From Tetramitus jugosus (taxonomy: Eukaryota > Heterolobosea > Eutetramitea > Acrasida > Vahlkampfiidae): a stretch of 64,000 nucleotides of DNA. The position numbers and the translations under genes are program-made. Shown in pieces: positions 1-9,667 of the stretch (its first letter is position 1; every line of letters begins with the position of its first letter). The DNA lies in the NCBI GenBank assembly GCA_937625935.1, contig OW569359.1, forward strand, positions 372,001 to 436,000. Direction: 5' to 3'. The notes under the pieces are model-generated. The model worked only from the letters and a program-made list of their open reading frames with translations. It had not been told where the DNA came from and did no database searches.

Positions 1-1474
1 TGACTTCGGCATGCATATTCCGGTCTGCATCAATTTTAGTTTCATCCTTGAAACTTAGAAGTCTCTCATAGAACTCCTTCTTCTGTTTCTTTGTCTCTCT
101 ATATCTTTCATCCAGTCTATCGTAATCGTCTTGCAATTTGGTCATGCGTGAGTTTAATTGTTCATTCTCCTTAGTCAAATACATCTTATCGTTCTTCAAT
201 AGTTCCAGTTGTTGCGTCAGAGATGTGACCTTCTTCACAAATTCATCATTTTCACTCTCTGTCTTGTGTAACTTCATTTCTAGAACCTCCATATGATGTT
301 GCTGCTTGTTGTAATTTGATTCACAATCCTCTAATTTGTGTTTGACTTCGTCGAATAGCTCTGCTTTCGCTTTGCATTCCTCATACAACATTATTTTTTC
401 CGTTAAATCATGGGACAGCCTCTCATACTTTGCGCCCTCTAACTCCAACTCAGTTCTGTATTGACGATCCATCTCTTCTTTCAACTTGCTCAAATACTGT
501 GATTGATTCCTCAACTTCTCAAACTCGCCCACTGTTCTCTGAAGGTTCTCATTCAGTATGGAGTTTTCCTTCCTCAATGATGAAAGATCGTGTTTTAACT
601 CGGTGGTGATTTCATATACTTTACACTGAACAAATTCCTTCACTGTTTGTTCTTCTTCGAGCGTTTTTTTAATCTCAATGTATTCAACATCCGTGACCAG
701 TATTTCATCCTTCAAAATTTGTTTCAAATGCTCGTTCACTGGTCTCTCCCGTTCAAGTTTTGATATCTTCTCCTGTAATTCCTCCACCTTCCTCCTTGTT
801 TGAATTTGTATTTGTTGGACATTTTTCTCATTATGTTGTACAATGGCATTCAATCTAATTGCCTCAATCTCGTATTGATGTTTCTCGGCGTCAAAACGAG
901 CTTCCATCTCTGATATCTTAGCCTGGTAGTCACGATGCACTTTGTCAAGCTCCAATTTTTTCTGTTGTAACTCTTGTTGTAACGTATTGGAATAGGAATC
1001 CAGCTTGTACCGCGTGGAAGAAAACTTCATTTTTGGTGATAGCATACTCATGTTTGGTGTCTTCAGCTCGGACAAATCTCCACCCATAACATTCGGTGAG
1101 TGAATACCAATACTCGATGGAGAGCTAATCAACACACTTTCAGAAGGTCGTACCATTGGAATCAATCCGACTCCTCCAACAAATCCATCCAATGAATGAA
1201 TAGATGAAGGACTCGCGAAATAGCTCAAAATAGGCTCTTCTTGATGACTACCGCTATTGTTGCTTGTGTCACCCTCTTCGTGCGTGTAATACTCCTTGTC
1301 CGCGAAGCTAGCTTCCTCTTCCTCTGTCTCTGCTTCACTGTTTGAGCTAATGTCCTTGAGCAATTTGTCATACTCATCCTGATTCAAGGGAGTCTCTATT
1401 TGGGTTCTCTTCAGTATGCGATCCAGCAAATTTTTATGATACTGACTGTGATCACTGTTACTATGCCGACTCAT
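1..1474 (-). CDS. PIBF1/CEP90-like coiled-coil protein (3' end outside window)
   Basis: The reading frame opens at an ATG at 1474 (MSRHSNSDHSQYH) and runs without a stop off the left edge, giving about 491 residues. The first 120 or so residues are acidic and serine-rich with short SP motifs. The rest is heptad-rich coiled coil full of Glu, Lys, Gln and Leu. From memory, the segment with VKEFVQCKVYEITTELK, then LTEKIMLYEECKAKAELF and KMYLTKENEQLNSRM, follows the order of conserved stretches in PIBF1/CEP90, a centriolar satellite and basal-body protein. That would suit an amoeba that builds basal bodies when it turns into a flagellate. Another long centrosomal coiled-coil protein cannot be excluded by eye. 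The coding frame and start are clear. Confidence 0.62.
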   Translation of the reverse strand, partial: MSRHSNSDHSQYHKNLLDRILKRTQIETPLNQDEYDKLLKDISSNSEAETEEEEASFADKEYYTHEEGDTSNNSGSHQEEPILSYFASPSSIHSLDGFVGGVGLIPMVRPSESVLISSPSSIGIHSPNVMGGDLSELKTPNMSMLSPKMKFSSTRYKLDSYSNTLQQELQQKKLELDKVHRDYQAKISEMEARFDAEKHQYEIEAIRLNAIVQHNEKNVQQIQIQTRRKVEELQEKISKLERERPVNEHLKQILKDEILVTDVEYIEIKKTLEEEQTVKEFVQCKVYEITTELKHDLSSLRKENSILNENLQRTVGEFEKLRNQSQYLSKLKEEMDRQYRTELELEGAKYERLSHDLTEKIMLYEECKAKAELFDEVKHKLEDCESNYNKQQHHMEVLEMKLHKTESENDEFVKKVTSLTQQLELLKNDKMYLTKENEQLNSRMTKLQDDYDRLDERYRETKKQKKEFYERLLSFKDETKIDADRNMHAEV

Positions 1475-1585
1475 TCTCTCCCCAATGTCTCCACGATCAA
1501 TCGTAAATGACAGAAGAAAAAAGCGCGCCAAACGATGGAGGAAAAATTTTACTTGAATTATCCTTCGTGCTGAGTATCTTCCATC

Positions 1586-2098
1586 CTAATTGTTCTTCTT
1601 TGTTGATGCTGGGGTTGTTGGGCTGGCTGCTGGAGAGCTAGTAATGGTGGTGGTGGTGGTGGTTGGAGAGGTAGTCTCACCACGAACCATCTTTGCTTCC
1701 TTGACTCTTGCGTGCAGATCCAAATTATCTTGATAAATGGCGGCCAATCGCACCAAAACAATCGCCAGAGTAAAGCTCATGATGGACATGTAAAAATTTC
1801 TCTGATTTCTAAAGACTTTGGTCTGATGCAAGATCATGGTTTCAAAATTGTTTGAATTGAGAGGAGCACCCTTTTGAATTCCCAATTGCTTATCACTGAA
1901 TGAGAGATAGGATTGGAAGGCCAGGAGAGCACTGATTCCAGCGATCACAAACAGTGCATTTCTCAGTCTGTTCACTCCCTTGATCATGGCACGTCTCAGA
2001 AAGAAGAGTGGTGTTGGCAGAGGGGCCAACAGAATAAATGTGGCCACGAGTTGGGCAAAGAGGGCAATGTACACGAGATTCCAACCAACAAGAGTCAT
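1586..2098 (-). CDS. BAP29/BAP31-family ER membrane protein
   Basis: 170 residues from ATG 2098. Three hydrophobic segments (about residues 5-27, 45-65 and 105-122) are followed by a short charged cytosolic part and a Thr/Ser/Pro-rich tail. The stretch HQTKVFRNQRNFYMS before the third segment corresponds to the RAQRNLYI region of BAP31. The protein ends in KKNN, a C-terminal dilysine (KKxx) signal for COPI retrieval to the ER. BAP31 proteins act as ER cargo receptors and quality-control factors. This copy lacks the long C-terminal coiled coil of animal BAP31, so it is shorter than the usual 240 or so residues. The family call is fairly firm; the exact role is inferred. Confidence 0.8.
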   Translation of the reverse strand: MTLVGWNLVYIALFAQLVATFILLAPLPTPLFFLRRAMIKGVNRLRNALFVIAGISALLAFQSYLSFSDKQLGIQKGAPLNSNNFETMILHQTKVFRNQRNFYMSIMSFTLAIVLVRLAAIYQDNLDLHARVKEAKMVRGETTSPTTTTTTITSSPAASPTTPASTKKNN

Positions 2099-2267
2099 TT
2101 TTTTTCGTACGTATTAATGTATGGTGTTGTTGCTTTGTTTTTGGTTGATGGCGAAAAAAAGAATGTGCTGAACAGATCATTGATTGCTGCAGCAAAAAAT
2201 AATATTGTTGTAAAGGCAAGTAACTGTTCGGAGGAACAAGTGTCATGCCAGGAGTACGTGTCCTGTT

Positions 2268-4013
2268 TTAGTTGACACCAGGGAAGGCACTCACATACTT
2301 GACTTTGAAGTCAGGGAAGGCATCTACAATCTTAATCTTGTAGTCTGGGAATGCATCCACAATCTTCCACATACCAGCCTTGTTAGCGAAGGCGTCAACC
2401 TTCTTGACCTTCAAATCAGGGAATGCGTCAACAATCTTAACTTTGTAGTCCTGACCGGAGGTTACAAACTTAATCTTACCATAGATCTTACCAAGTTCAG
2501 ACTTGGACACCTTGCCGCTACCACTGCTGCTACTGCTACTGCTACTGCTACTACTACTGCTACTGCTCCTGCTACTGCTGCTACTGTAACTTGGTCTGTA
2601 TGACGATGAGGACGAAGGTGAAGAAACAGTTACATGGGAAGTAAAAGAGTCAGAAAAATCTTGAGTAGGGGCATAGGTTTCCTGTGGTGGCTGAACTGCA
2701 TAAATTGGGCCTGGATTGTGGTATTGCGGTGGAGCAATGTACTCTTGAACTTGTGGATATGGGTCATACATCTGAGGTGGGGCCTGTTGAGGTGGTTGTG
2801 GGACTTGATGGTACACTGGTTGTCGTTGAGGTGGATAGTACACTGGCGCAGTCGGTGGAAGAACAGGAGCACTTGGTTGCTCGACTTGTAGTGGTGCAGT
2901 TTGTTGTTGTGGTTCTTGAGGAGTAGCACCGTCACTCTCATATCTCTGCTTTGCTTCAGCAAGAGCATTTGCTCTCTCTTGCTTCTTTCTAGCTGCTTCT
3001 TCTTCTCTTTGCTTTCTCTTTGCAAGTCTCTCCAGCTCGGCAGGAGAAGGTCCTTGCTCAACAGGCTTTGGCTTAGATGTCATGTAAGCATCGACCAAAT
3101 GTTGAATACTAGCATTACCACGTTCACCAATACCACCGACATTGTAGCAGAATTTGCTTTCAGGAACCTTCAAGACCAAGGCGCCATTGTTCACGTACAA
3201 ATCATATTGAGCTTGTTGATTTTGGACAGAGCCAAACATGAGGCATATCTTTCTTGTAGGTACCATTTCATTCAGATGAGTAAGACCAACCGGGAAAGAT
3301 TTGACATAGTCTTCGATCAAGTAAGCCAAACGACTAGCATACTGAACAGAAAGCAATGGCTCTCTCAATCTATATTCCTGTGAAATGAGTTGCACGTGAC
3401 CATTGATCCAATATCTCTCAAAATCAAAGTCAAAATGATAATTTTCATTCATCAACTGCTTCAATTTGGCTTCGAGCTTTGTGAATTCTTCTTTGGCCTG
3501 CTCAGCAGAAACCTTGTACTTTGCAACCATTCCCTCACCAATATCATCATCCAAAACAACTTCCATACCCTTGTACACAGTATCATAGGCATTGTAATTG
3601 AACTTTGCAGGCGGGACTTGAATCACCAGTGCACCGTCTCTGAAAAACACACGACCACTGTTCATTTTCCATGAAGCCTCAGCCTCAACAAACTCAAAGG
3701 TCAGTTCACGTGCCCACCAACGATTCTGGAACTCTTCGATATAGATCGGAGCATATTTTCTCGTATCATCCGTATAGTCCAACTGATAGTACAAGAAACG
3801 AGCAACAGTGGAAACATAATTGTCATAGATTCTAGTCGCAAGGTAGTTTCGATAGCTTGGGTCAATTGTAGACTCACTCAATTCCTCAAAATCAATGACA
3901 GACTCGATAGGGTCATTCTGCAGCTTCAAATGCTTATTGATTGTATCGAGGTGGCCCTTGAGCATGGATTGAGCTCCTTGGATGTCTTGAAGTTGGGACG
4001 CGTTCAATGGCAT
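2268..4013 (-). CDS. Protein with Pro/Gln- and Ser-rich linker and C-terminal VDAFPD tandem repeats
   Basis: About 581 residues from ATG 4013; the same frame stays open to a TTG at 4025, which I reject as a start. The N-terminal 270 residues look globular, with two similar motifs (GRVFFRDGALVIQVPPAKF and LYVNNGALVLKVPESKF) that suggest an internal duplication. A charged helix rich in KRKQREEEAARKKQER follows, then a Pro/Gln/Tyr-rich linker and a run of about 25 serines. The last 60 residues are five copies of an 8-12 residue unit of the type KIVDAFPDYKIK, KKVDAF, KYVSAFPG. I associate this repeat style with small bacterial proteins, but cannot check that here. Function unknown; it may be a structural or assembly protein. 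Confidence 0.7.
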   Translation of the reverse strand: MPLNASQLQDIQGAQSMLKGHLDTINKHLKLQNDPIESVIDFEELSESTIDPSYRNYLATRIYDNYVSTVARFLYYQLDYTDDTRKYAPIYIEEFQNRWWARELTFEFVEAEASWKMNSGRVFFRDGALVIQVPPAKFNYNAYDTVYKGMEVVLDDDIGEGMVAKYKVSAEQAKEEFTKLEAKLKQLMNENYHFDFDFERYWINGHVQLISQEYRLREPLLSVQYASRLAYLIEDYVKSFPVGLTHLNEMVPTRKICLMFGSVQNQQAQYDLYVNNGALVLKVPESKFCYNVGGIGERGNASIQHLVDAYMTSKPKPVEQGPSPAELERLAKRKQREEEAARKKQERANALAEAKQRYESDGATPQEPQQQTAPLQVEQPSAPVLPPTAPVYYPPQRQPVYHQVPQPPQQAPPQMYDPYPQVQEYIAPPQYHNPGPIYAVQPPQETYAPTQDFSDSFTSHVTVSSPSSSSSYRPSYSSSSSRSSSSSSSSSSSSSSSGSGKVSKSELGKIYGKIKFVTSGQDYKVKIVDAFPDLKVKKVDAFANKAGMWKIVDAFPDYKIKIVDAFPDFKVKYVSAFPGVN

Positions 4014-4437
4014 GGTTGTGGTCAATGTGTTGTGTTGCCTTGTGTGAGTTTGGGATTTGTTTTGTGTGTGGTGTGTTAAAAGAGAACTCTGTTTTACTCA
4101 GTTCAATCGGTTATCAAGGCAAAGCAACGAACTGAAGTCTCATGTTCCCACACCGAGGACAATCCCTTTGCTATTTTATGGTTGTTCGCTCACGGGAACC
4201 TTATTCTCCGAATCTGTTGTTGACTCAGAACTGTCAATAGCCGCGAAAAAGAGCTCAACACATTTACTGAAGTCCTTCGGTCGAAGTGGATTTACCAAAA
4301 AATTCGTGCTTTCGAGCGGATCTCTCAGTTATATGACTGTAGGTCCAAAGTAGTACTTGATAGCTCTGTTAGAGCTGTAGCGTGAGCAACAGCAAACATA
4401 AAACTTAATATACAGTCGGTCGCAACGTGGCCTGCTA
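4014..4437. other. Intergenic, no gene seen
   Basis: This stretch of 424 bases separates the start of the VDAFPD-repeat gene from the end of the tail-anchored protein gene. It must contain the promoter of the former. I see no codon pattern, RNA gene or repeat in it. Confidence 0.5.
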
Positions 4438-4806
4438 CTACTTGTTACAGTTGCGAATACCACGACACTTGGATGCCACAGAAACCAGAACAATAATCAC
4501 AATAATCAACACCAAAAACACACCCAACAAGAAAAACACTGCCAAGAGTCTCTTGAGTGCAGATAATCGCTCCTTTCTCTCAATCACCCATGTGCTCTTA
4601 TTTCTCCGCCGTAATTTCGATGTTTTTCCGTTGAGAAAATCCTCCGTGTTGGTGAGTGTGTTGATGGAAGCCTCATCGTCATCAAACATGGTCGCATCGG
4701 TGTCTGGGTCCATGCCCAGATGCAACGGTCTCAGAGATTCTGACGGACCTTCATACAATTTGGGAAAAGGATTAATGTTGCTCTCTGTATTGTCACTGGA
4801 GAACAT
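4438..4806 (-). CDS. Small tail-anchored membrane protein
   Basis: 122 residues from ATG 4806. An acidic, Asn/Pro-containing N-terminal half is followed by a basic cluster (KTSKLRRRNKSTW) and then one strongly hydrophobic C-terminal segment (about residues 88-110), ending in SKCRGIRNCNK. This is tail-anchored topology: cytosolic N-terminus, tiny lumenal tail. A DPDTDATMFDDDEAS stretch is very acidic. It sits next to a VAMP7-like SNARE gene on the same strand and has a SNARE-like size and anchor, but I see no convincing SNARE heptad motif. I therefore leave the function open. Confidence 0.65.
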   Translation of the reverse strand: MFSSDNTESNINPFPKLYEGPSESLRPLHLGMDPDTDATMFDDDEASINTLTNTEDFLNGKTSKLRRRNKSTWVIERKERLSALKRLLAVFFLLGVFLVLIIVIIVLVSVASKCRGIRNCNK

Positions 4807-4995
4807 GTTTGCAACAAGAAGCTTATCGGTCCCCTATTCTATTTTTTTTACTCTTATTTATGTCACTGACAGTGACGCTTTTCTTCCCAAATACAAACGG
4901 AGAAAGTAACGCAATGGCGGGAAAAGGTTCACTACAATACAATGCTGGATGTTTTATTGAACGAGAAGCTGAAAGCTACAAGCTAAAGAGCTAGT

Positions 4996-5768
4996 CTACT
5001 TCTTCTTCTTGCAATTGAATCCACTGCAAACAGCTGCAACAATAATCAATATAATAACAGCGATCACAACAATAGCAATCACGATAATCATAATTACAAG
5101 GATAATCAGTTTCCACATGGTAGCTCTCTTGACTGATGTGGCTCCTCTCTGGAAGATTCGACCACTCTGAGCCAATTCATCCGTGCTTGAAACCAAGTTT
5201 TCCAAACGATCTCCTCGCTCCATCACCTTATCGATATCATCGACCAAGACGTCCTTGAGCTCATCCACACGCTCATTCAACAATGTCAATTTCTATCCAT
5301 TGCGAAAAAAGTTAGCTCTGAGCTGATCAACTGACTTCACATTACAAAAACAACCAACACACACAAAATGTATCACACACGCACACACACAAAAAAATCA
5401 CAACTTACATCGTTTCTTGTGTCATTGAAGAAAGTCAACCGTTCCTTCAAGACTCGATCTCCCTTGCTTCCCTTGATGGCTCCCTTGTGCCAATTCTGTT
5501 CCATATCGTCCAACAATCCAAAACATATCCTCTTCTTGAATCGACTGTCAGAAACACACATGAAACAAACACCTTTGCTAATCTTGTAATGAATATCAAT
5601 ATTGTTCTTGTGTGTCAATGTTCTCCTGTGATCTACCCGACTCACTTTTTGAAGGACCATGTTGATTGCGTCATCGACTTCTGCTTGTGGCACTTGTCTT
5701 GGGTATTGGTTCGTGCGTTCGAATGGTGAACCTGATGCGATGCAGCAAAAGTGAATTTGATCTGTCAT
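4996..5768 (-). CDS. Longin R-SNARE, VAMP7-like (two exons)
   Basis: Exon 1 is 5409-5768 and exon 2 is 4996-5292. The 116 bp intron 5293-5408 has GTAAGT and AG borders and phase 0, giving 218 residues. Residues 1-115 resemble a longin domain (ATG 5768, MTDQIHFCCIASG). Residues 123-185 form an R-SNARE helix with heptads and the zero-layer Arg in VMERGDRLENL. A long Ile/Val membrane anchor follows, then a basic tail ending KKKK. R-SNAREs of this type drive fusion of endolysosomal or secretory vesicles. The intron leaves a continuous SNARE core with no residue lost at the joint, which supports the splice. The match to VAMP7 is by architecture and the RGDRLE layer, not by alignment. Confidence 0.85.
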
Positions 5769-6209
5769 TTTTTTTTCTCACGCTATTCTTTTCAGTTGTT
5801 ATTGGTAAAGGGGGAAAAGTTGGTTGTTTTTGGAAGTGGTAGTCGTTCGATGGTGTTTGATATTCCTTCTCTCGTTGTGTTGGTTTTTGTGCTTGCTCAT
5901 CCGAGGTTGCTGAACAAGAGTATCAAACAACCAATGAATCAACACATCATACCAGGTTCCAATAAGCAAAAAAAGCCTATTGACGAAAAACCTGTCCTCA
6001 GAATAGATCTCCCTTTGGCGTTTGACTGTAGTTTCCCCGCGACCGTTTTTTCTATCGGGAATTCCGCAAAGATTCACCGTTTAGCTCTGTTGCCTGATTG
6101 ATAGTGTTACAGTTTGTGAGAGCCATCTATCTACTGATGAATTCAGAATTGTAATTGGAGAAGCAATGAACACTTGTTGTTAAAAAAACTAAAACTTTAC
6201 AAATTGAAC
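5769..6209. other. Intergenic, no gene seen
   Basis: 441 bases between the VAMP7-like start and the end of the next minus-strand gene. Open frames here lack codon bias and overlap on both strands. Nothing recognisable beyond the presumed promoter of the SNARE gene. Confidence 0.45.
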
Positions 6210-6671
6210 TTAGATGGCTCTGGTGAGTGTTGCATCAGCTTCTACTTGCGAAATGGCATCTCTTGGGCTCATCTTTGTTCTCTTTCTTCTGTTGGACACA
6301 AGGGCACTCTTTCCTTTTGTTTTCTTTGAGACGAGGTCTGGCAATGGTTTTGCTTTATCCTTGAAAAGCTTTAACCGTTCAGAGATGTCTATCGTTACGT
6401 GTGCTTGTTGTTGTTCTTGTTGTTGATTTGATCCTTCACTCTTGTAACTGATGATTTCAATGTTACTATTACTATTATTATTTACAATTTTGTCAAGTGG
6501 ATTTTGTGATTGTTGGGACTCGGGAGCTTGTTGAAGGAAAGCTGTTGTTTCCGATGTTTCTTCTTCATTGTCATGTTGTTGATCACTGTTCTTCTTGCTG
6601 AACATGCAGTAGGCTCCGACAGCAGAGCATGCAATACAGAAGGCTCCTCCGATGGCATATAGGAAACTCAT
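6210..6671 (-). CDS. Hypothetical single-pass membrane protein
   Basis: I choose ATG 6671, giving 153 residues, because it places a hydrophobic segment at the N-terminus (MSFLYAIGGAFCIACSAVGA). The frame stays open upstream to 6929, but that extension is His/Thr/Asn-rich and looks like untranslated sequence. After the membrane segment the protein is polar with Gln and Asn runs. It then has a basic tail (KKTKGKSALVSNRRKRTKM) and ends in DATLTRAI. Three small cysteines flank the anchor and could be acylated. No family recognised. Confidence 0.6.
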   Translation of the reverse strand: MSFLYAIGGAFCIACSAVGAYCMFSKKNSDQQHDNEEETSETTAFLQQAPESQQSQNPLDKIVNNNSNSNIEIISYKSEGSNQQQEQQQAHVTIDISERLKLFKDKAKPLPDLVSKKTKGKSALVSNRRKRTKMSPRDAISQVEADATLTRAI

Positions 6672-7099
6672 GATTTTTTGTAAGGGAAGAATGGTTGTGT
6701 TGTTGGTTGAGTTGGGATTTGGGAAATGTTGGTTACTTAAACACGCGTCGATTGGATGGGTAATACTGTTAGAGATTATATATTCACACGCACAGACTGA
6801 GCAGATGGCTTTGTGAGTAGTTAAAATGGGTTTCGATGGTTTTGTGTTTTGTGAAAAGAAGGATTGCAGATGACACAACTGTCTGGTATTTATTCTGGTA
6901 TGTTGTAGTGACAAATGACACGACGTCAATCGGAGATGGTTGGCGAATCTCGTAGAGACTCATTTACGATTCGCCCCTCGAAACCAAAAAAACACACATG
7001 AACCGGCTGTAGCGATACGCTCGAGTCTACGGTGATAGCGTGACAGGTTTTACCTCACAATTCCAATTTCAAAGAATTGCAATGATTGTAAACCTTGGA
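6672..7099. other. Intergenic, no gene seen
   Basis: 428 bases between two minus-strand genes. It includes the open but unlikely 5' extension of the preceding gene. I see no RNA gene or repeat. Confidence 0.4.
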
Positions 7100-9250
7100 T
7101 CAAGTGTCCGCGCTATTCTTTAATATGTCCCACAGAATATCAAGGACATCTCTCTGCACAAGACTGCCACCAATGGAATTGTGGCGAAACTGGGGTGTAC
7201 CAATCAACTCTGGCGTACGTTCTTGATCACAGATGGGCTGCATAATTTGATAGGCACGCTTAAAGTCTCTATTCAAGTAGCAGAACATGGCTTCAACGAT
7301 GGGAACGAGCACATTCTTGTACAAGTTTCCTGTTTTGCTGTCCAGACCTGCCTTGTCGTACAGACCTTCCATGAATTCATCTCTTTCTTCATCAGAGATC
7401 ACATTTGTTACCGAATTCCGTACCACCATATATGCATAGTTCATATCCAAAAAGGGTGACAAGTGCAAGTTGATAAAATTGGCAGAGAGCTGAGTTAATT
7501 CCTCCCAGACGTCCTCCAATCCTGTAAAGACAATGTTGCTCTTGTTGCTCTGGTGTGCCTTTTGATCCAATCTCCACAGGAAATAAATGACTCCGTTCTG
7601 AGGATTTGGATCCTGTTTCCAATTAGGACCTATGGCTTCTTCCTCCTCTTCCTCTTCTTGCTCCACTTGATTCTCGTCCACCATCTTGGTATCCTCTTTG
7701 CTCATGACTTGTTGTTCTTGTTGTTGCTGTTGGTGATGGTGATGATGTGCCTCAGACAAAACCAATCGATCATACCAACTCGAATCAATCCAAATGTGCT
7801 CTCTTAACAATTGAACTGCACATTCAATATCTCCTGGCTTACACCGATCGATATACATGAGAGACAAGTGCCAATAGAGATGAGTTTCCATCGATGCTCC
7901 CAACCCGTACCAAGTTTTCGAATGTTCCCACAAATAAGCTATTCCTTCATCCAATCGATGCATTGTATGATAAATGTGAGACATGGCATGATGATTCCAC
8001 GGATTCTTGAACTGTAGATGAAAATTTCGAACACTAGTGTCCTCTTGCAATATAAAACTACTGCTCCTATTATGACTACCATCACCACCACTACTACTAC
8101 TACTACTATTTGAGTTACTATTGTTAATATTATTGTTACTACCATTGCTATTGTTGTGATTGTTCTTGTTCGCTTTTGTCACAGTCTTTTCATGCTGTGA
8201 ATGCTTCTTTTGAATCGGATGTTGCTGTTGCAGCTTATGGTTATTGGGAGCGTGATTCTTCTTTTTCGCATGATTCTTCTTTTTTTTCTTATGATGATTA
8301 TTCACCGTACTATTGTGAGTTTGATTTTGCATGTTATGATTGCCATCGTCATCATCATCATCATCATTATCATTATACTGCCGCACAGACCTCACAAATC
8401 GTTCAAATCTCATTTGACTGTCTATTCCCACTTTTTCTGCTTCTTCCATTCGATTCAATTCTTCCAATATAAAACATTGCATACTGCACACGTAATGTCC
8501 AAATTGAAATTCAATTGAACTCACATCAACATCACTACCATGATTATAATGACTACCATGACTACTCGTCGTATGACTCTTCAAAAGACTTGGCAACACA
8601 TATTGATTCATCAAATGAAACAATCGCTGAATCTGATAGGTTGCAATCGCATGTTGATACGCAAAAAACAGTGACCACAAATTCTGAGGACAAACTGTAA
8701 ACAATTGCGCATGAATTTCAAATGCAGAGAATGAATCACCCTGATACCAACATTCGATTGCTTTCATTAATAATTTTTGAGAGCTATCATCATCATCATC
8801 ATCATTATTATTGTTGTTGTTATTGTTGTTGATATCACTTGAGTCATCATCAGTGTGATGATTGTTGAAATGTTCCTGAAACAGAGTAAACAATCGTTTG
8901 GCACTGTTGAAATCACCACTAAACAAGTAACATCCAGTTAACAGTGGAATCAATTGTTGAATGTTGTCAATGGGTATTGTACTGCTTTTATGATGATGAT
9001 GAACGAGTTGTAATTTTTCTTGTTGTTGTGATGTTGATGTTGGTGACGATGATGAGCATGTTGTCATGTATTGTTGTTCGACGAGTTGAGTCAATTGGGA
9101 GAGAATGGAGCCATTGCCATACATGAACAAGTGATGAACGAGTAGGTCAAGTATGGAGACATGTGGTTGTTTTATTGGTGATGATGATGAGGTTGTTGTT
9201 GATGATGATGATTTAGTTGGGTGGTGGTGTTGAGTTGTCATGATGGTCAT
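7100..9250 (-). CDS. TTC38-like tetratricopeptide protein with low-complexity inserts
   Basis: 716 residues from ATG 9250 (a second ATG lies three codons on). The conserved core is interrupted by Asn, Asp, His, Ser and Gln runs typical of this genome. The segments NPWNHHAMSHIYHTMHRLDE, then LGASMETHLYWHLSLMYIDR, and the C-terminal IGGSLVQRDVLDILWDI align in order with TTC38, a roughly 470-residue TPR protein of poorly known function; about 250 extra residues are low-complexity inserts. The alignment is from memory. TTC38 orthologues are found across bacteria and eukaryotes, so presence here is not surprising. Product role unknown. Confidence 0.68.
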   Translation of the reverse strand: MTIMTTQHHHPTKSSSSTTTSSSSPIKQPHVSILDLLVHHLFMYGNGSILSQLTQLVEQQYMTTCSSSSPTSTSQQQEKLQLVHHHHKSSTIPIDNIQQLIPLLTGCYLFSGDFNSAKRLFTLFQEHFNNHHTDDDSSDINNNNNNNNNDDDDDDSSQKLLMKAIECWYQGDSFSAFEIHAQLFTVCPQNLWSLFFAYQHAIATYQIQRLFHLMNQYVLPSLLKSHTTSSHGSHYNHGSDVDVSSIEFQFGHYVCSMQCFILEELNRMEEAEKVGIDSQMRFERFVRSVRQYNDNDDDDDDDGNHNMQNQTHNSTVNNHHKKKKKNHAKKKNHAPNNHKLQQQHPIQKKHSQHEKTVTKANKNNHNNSNGSNNNINNSNSNSSSSSSGGDGSHNRSSSFILQEDTSVRNFHLQFKNPWNHHAMSHIYHTMHRLDEGIAYLWEHSKTWYGLGASMETHLYWHLSLMYIDRCKPGDIECAVQLLREHIWIDSSWYDRLVLSEAHHHHHQQQQQEQQVMSKEDTKMVDENQVEQEEEEEEEAIGPNWKQDPNPQNGVIYFLWRLDQKAHQSNKSNIVFTGLEDVWEELTQLSANFINLHLSPFLDMNYAYMVVRNSVTNVISDEERDEFMEGLYDKAGLDSKTGNLYKNVLVPIVEAMFCYLNRDFKRAYQIMQPICDQERTPELIGTPQFRHNSIGGSLVQRDVLDILWDILKNSADT

Positions 9251-9667
9251 TCTTCATGGCAATTTTTTTTGTTGTTCTTCGAGTCGTGCTGTGTGGGACA
9301 AATTGCAGTTTTGTTGTTTGTTGTTTCGCGTTGGTTAATGCGTGCGATTGGTTCCAAAGTGATGGTGGTGTGGTGTTTGTTTGGAGTGAGAAGTGTGCGA
9401 TTGGTTGTGTGCTGCCTCTTTTCTTTGGTGGAACTCTATTGGACAATGGAGCAATTGCAATGCCCGGAATCAGGAAGGTTTTTGGTATTCGAGAGATCAA
9501 ACTGTTGACAACAACGTTCATGACATGCTCCTGCTGTTAGGGGATTCTCAACACAGAGCTGTTCACCAAATTTGCTCGAACTGTTGAAGGGTTCCGACGC
9601 TCCGATGTGCTATTCCAAATCCACTTTGCAGCAATCAATGAGATTGAATACGCATCATGAACTCACT
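9251..9667. other. Intergenic, no gene seen
   Basis: 417 bases between the TTC38-like start and the end of the TRMO gene. Overlapping open frames occur on both strands without any recognisable protein. I regard it as promoter and 3' flank. Confidence 0.45.

Noticed and set aside
6672-6929. Upstream extension of the 6210-6671 protein to 239 residues
   Set aside because: His/Thr/Asn-rich, no codon bias, and it would bury a clean N-terminal membrane segment.
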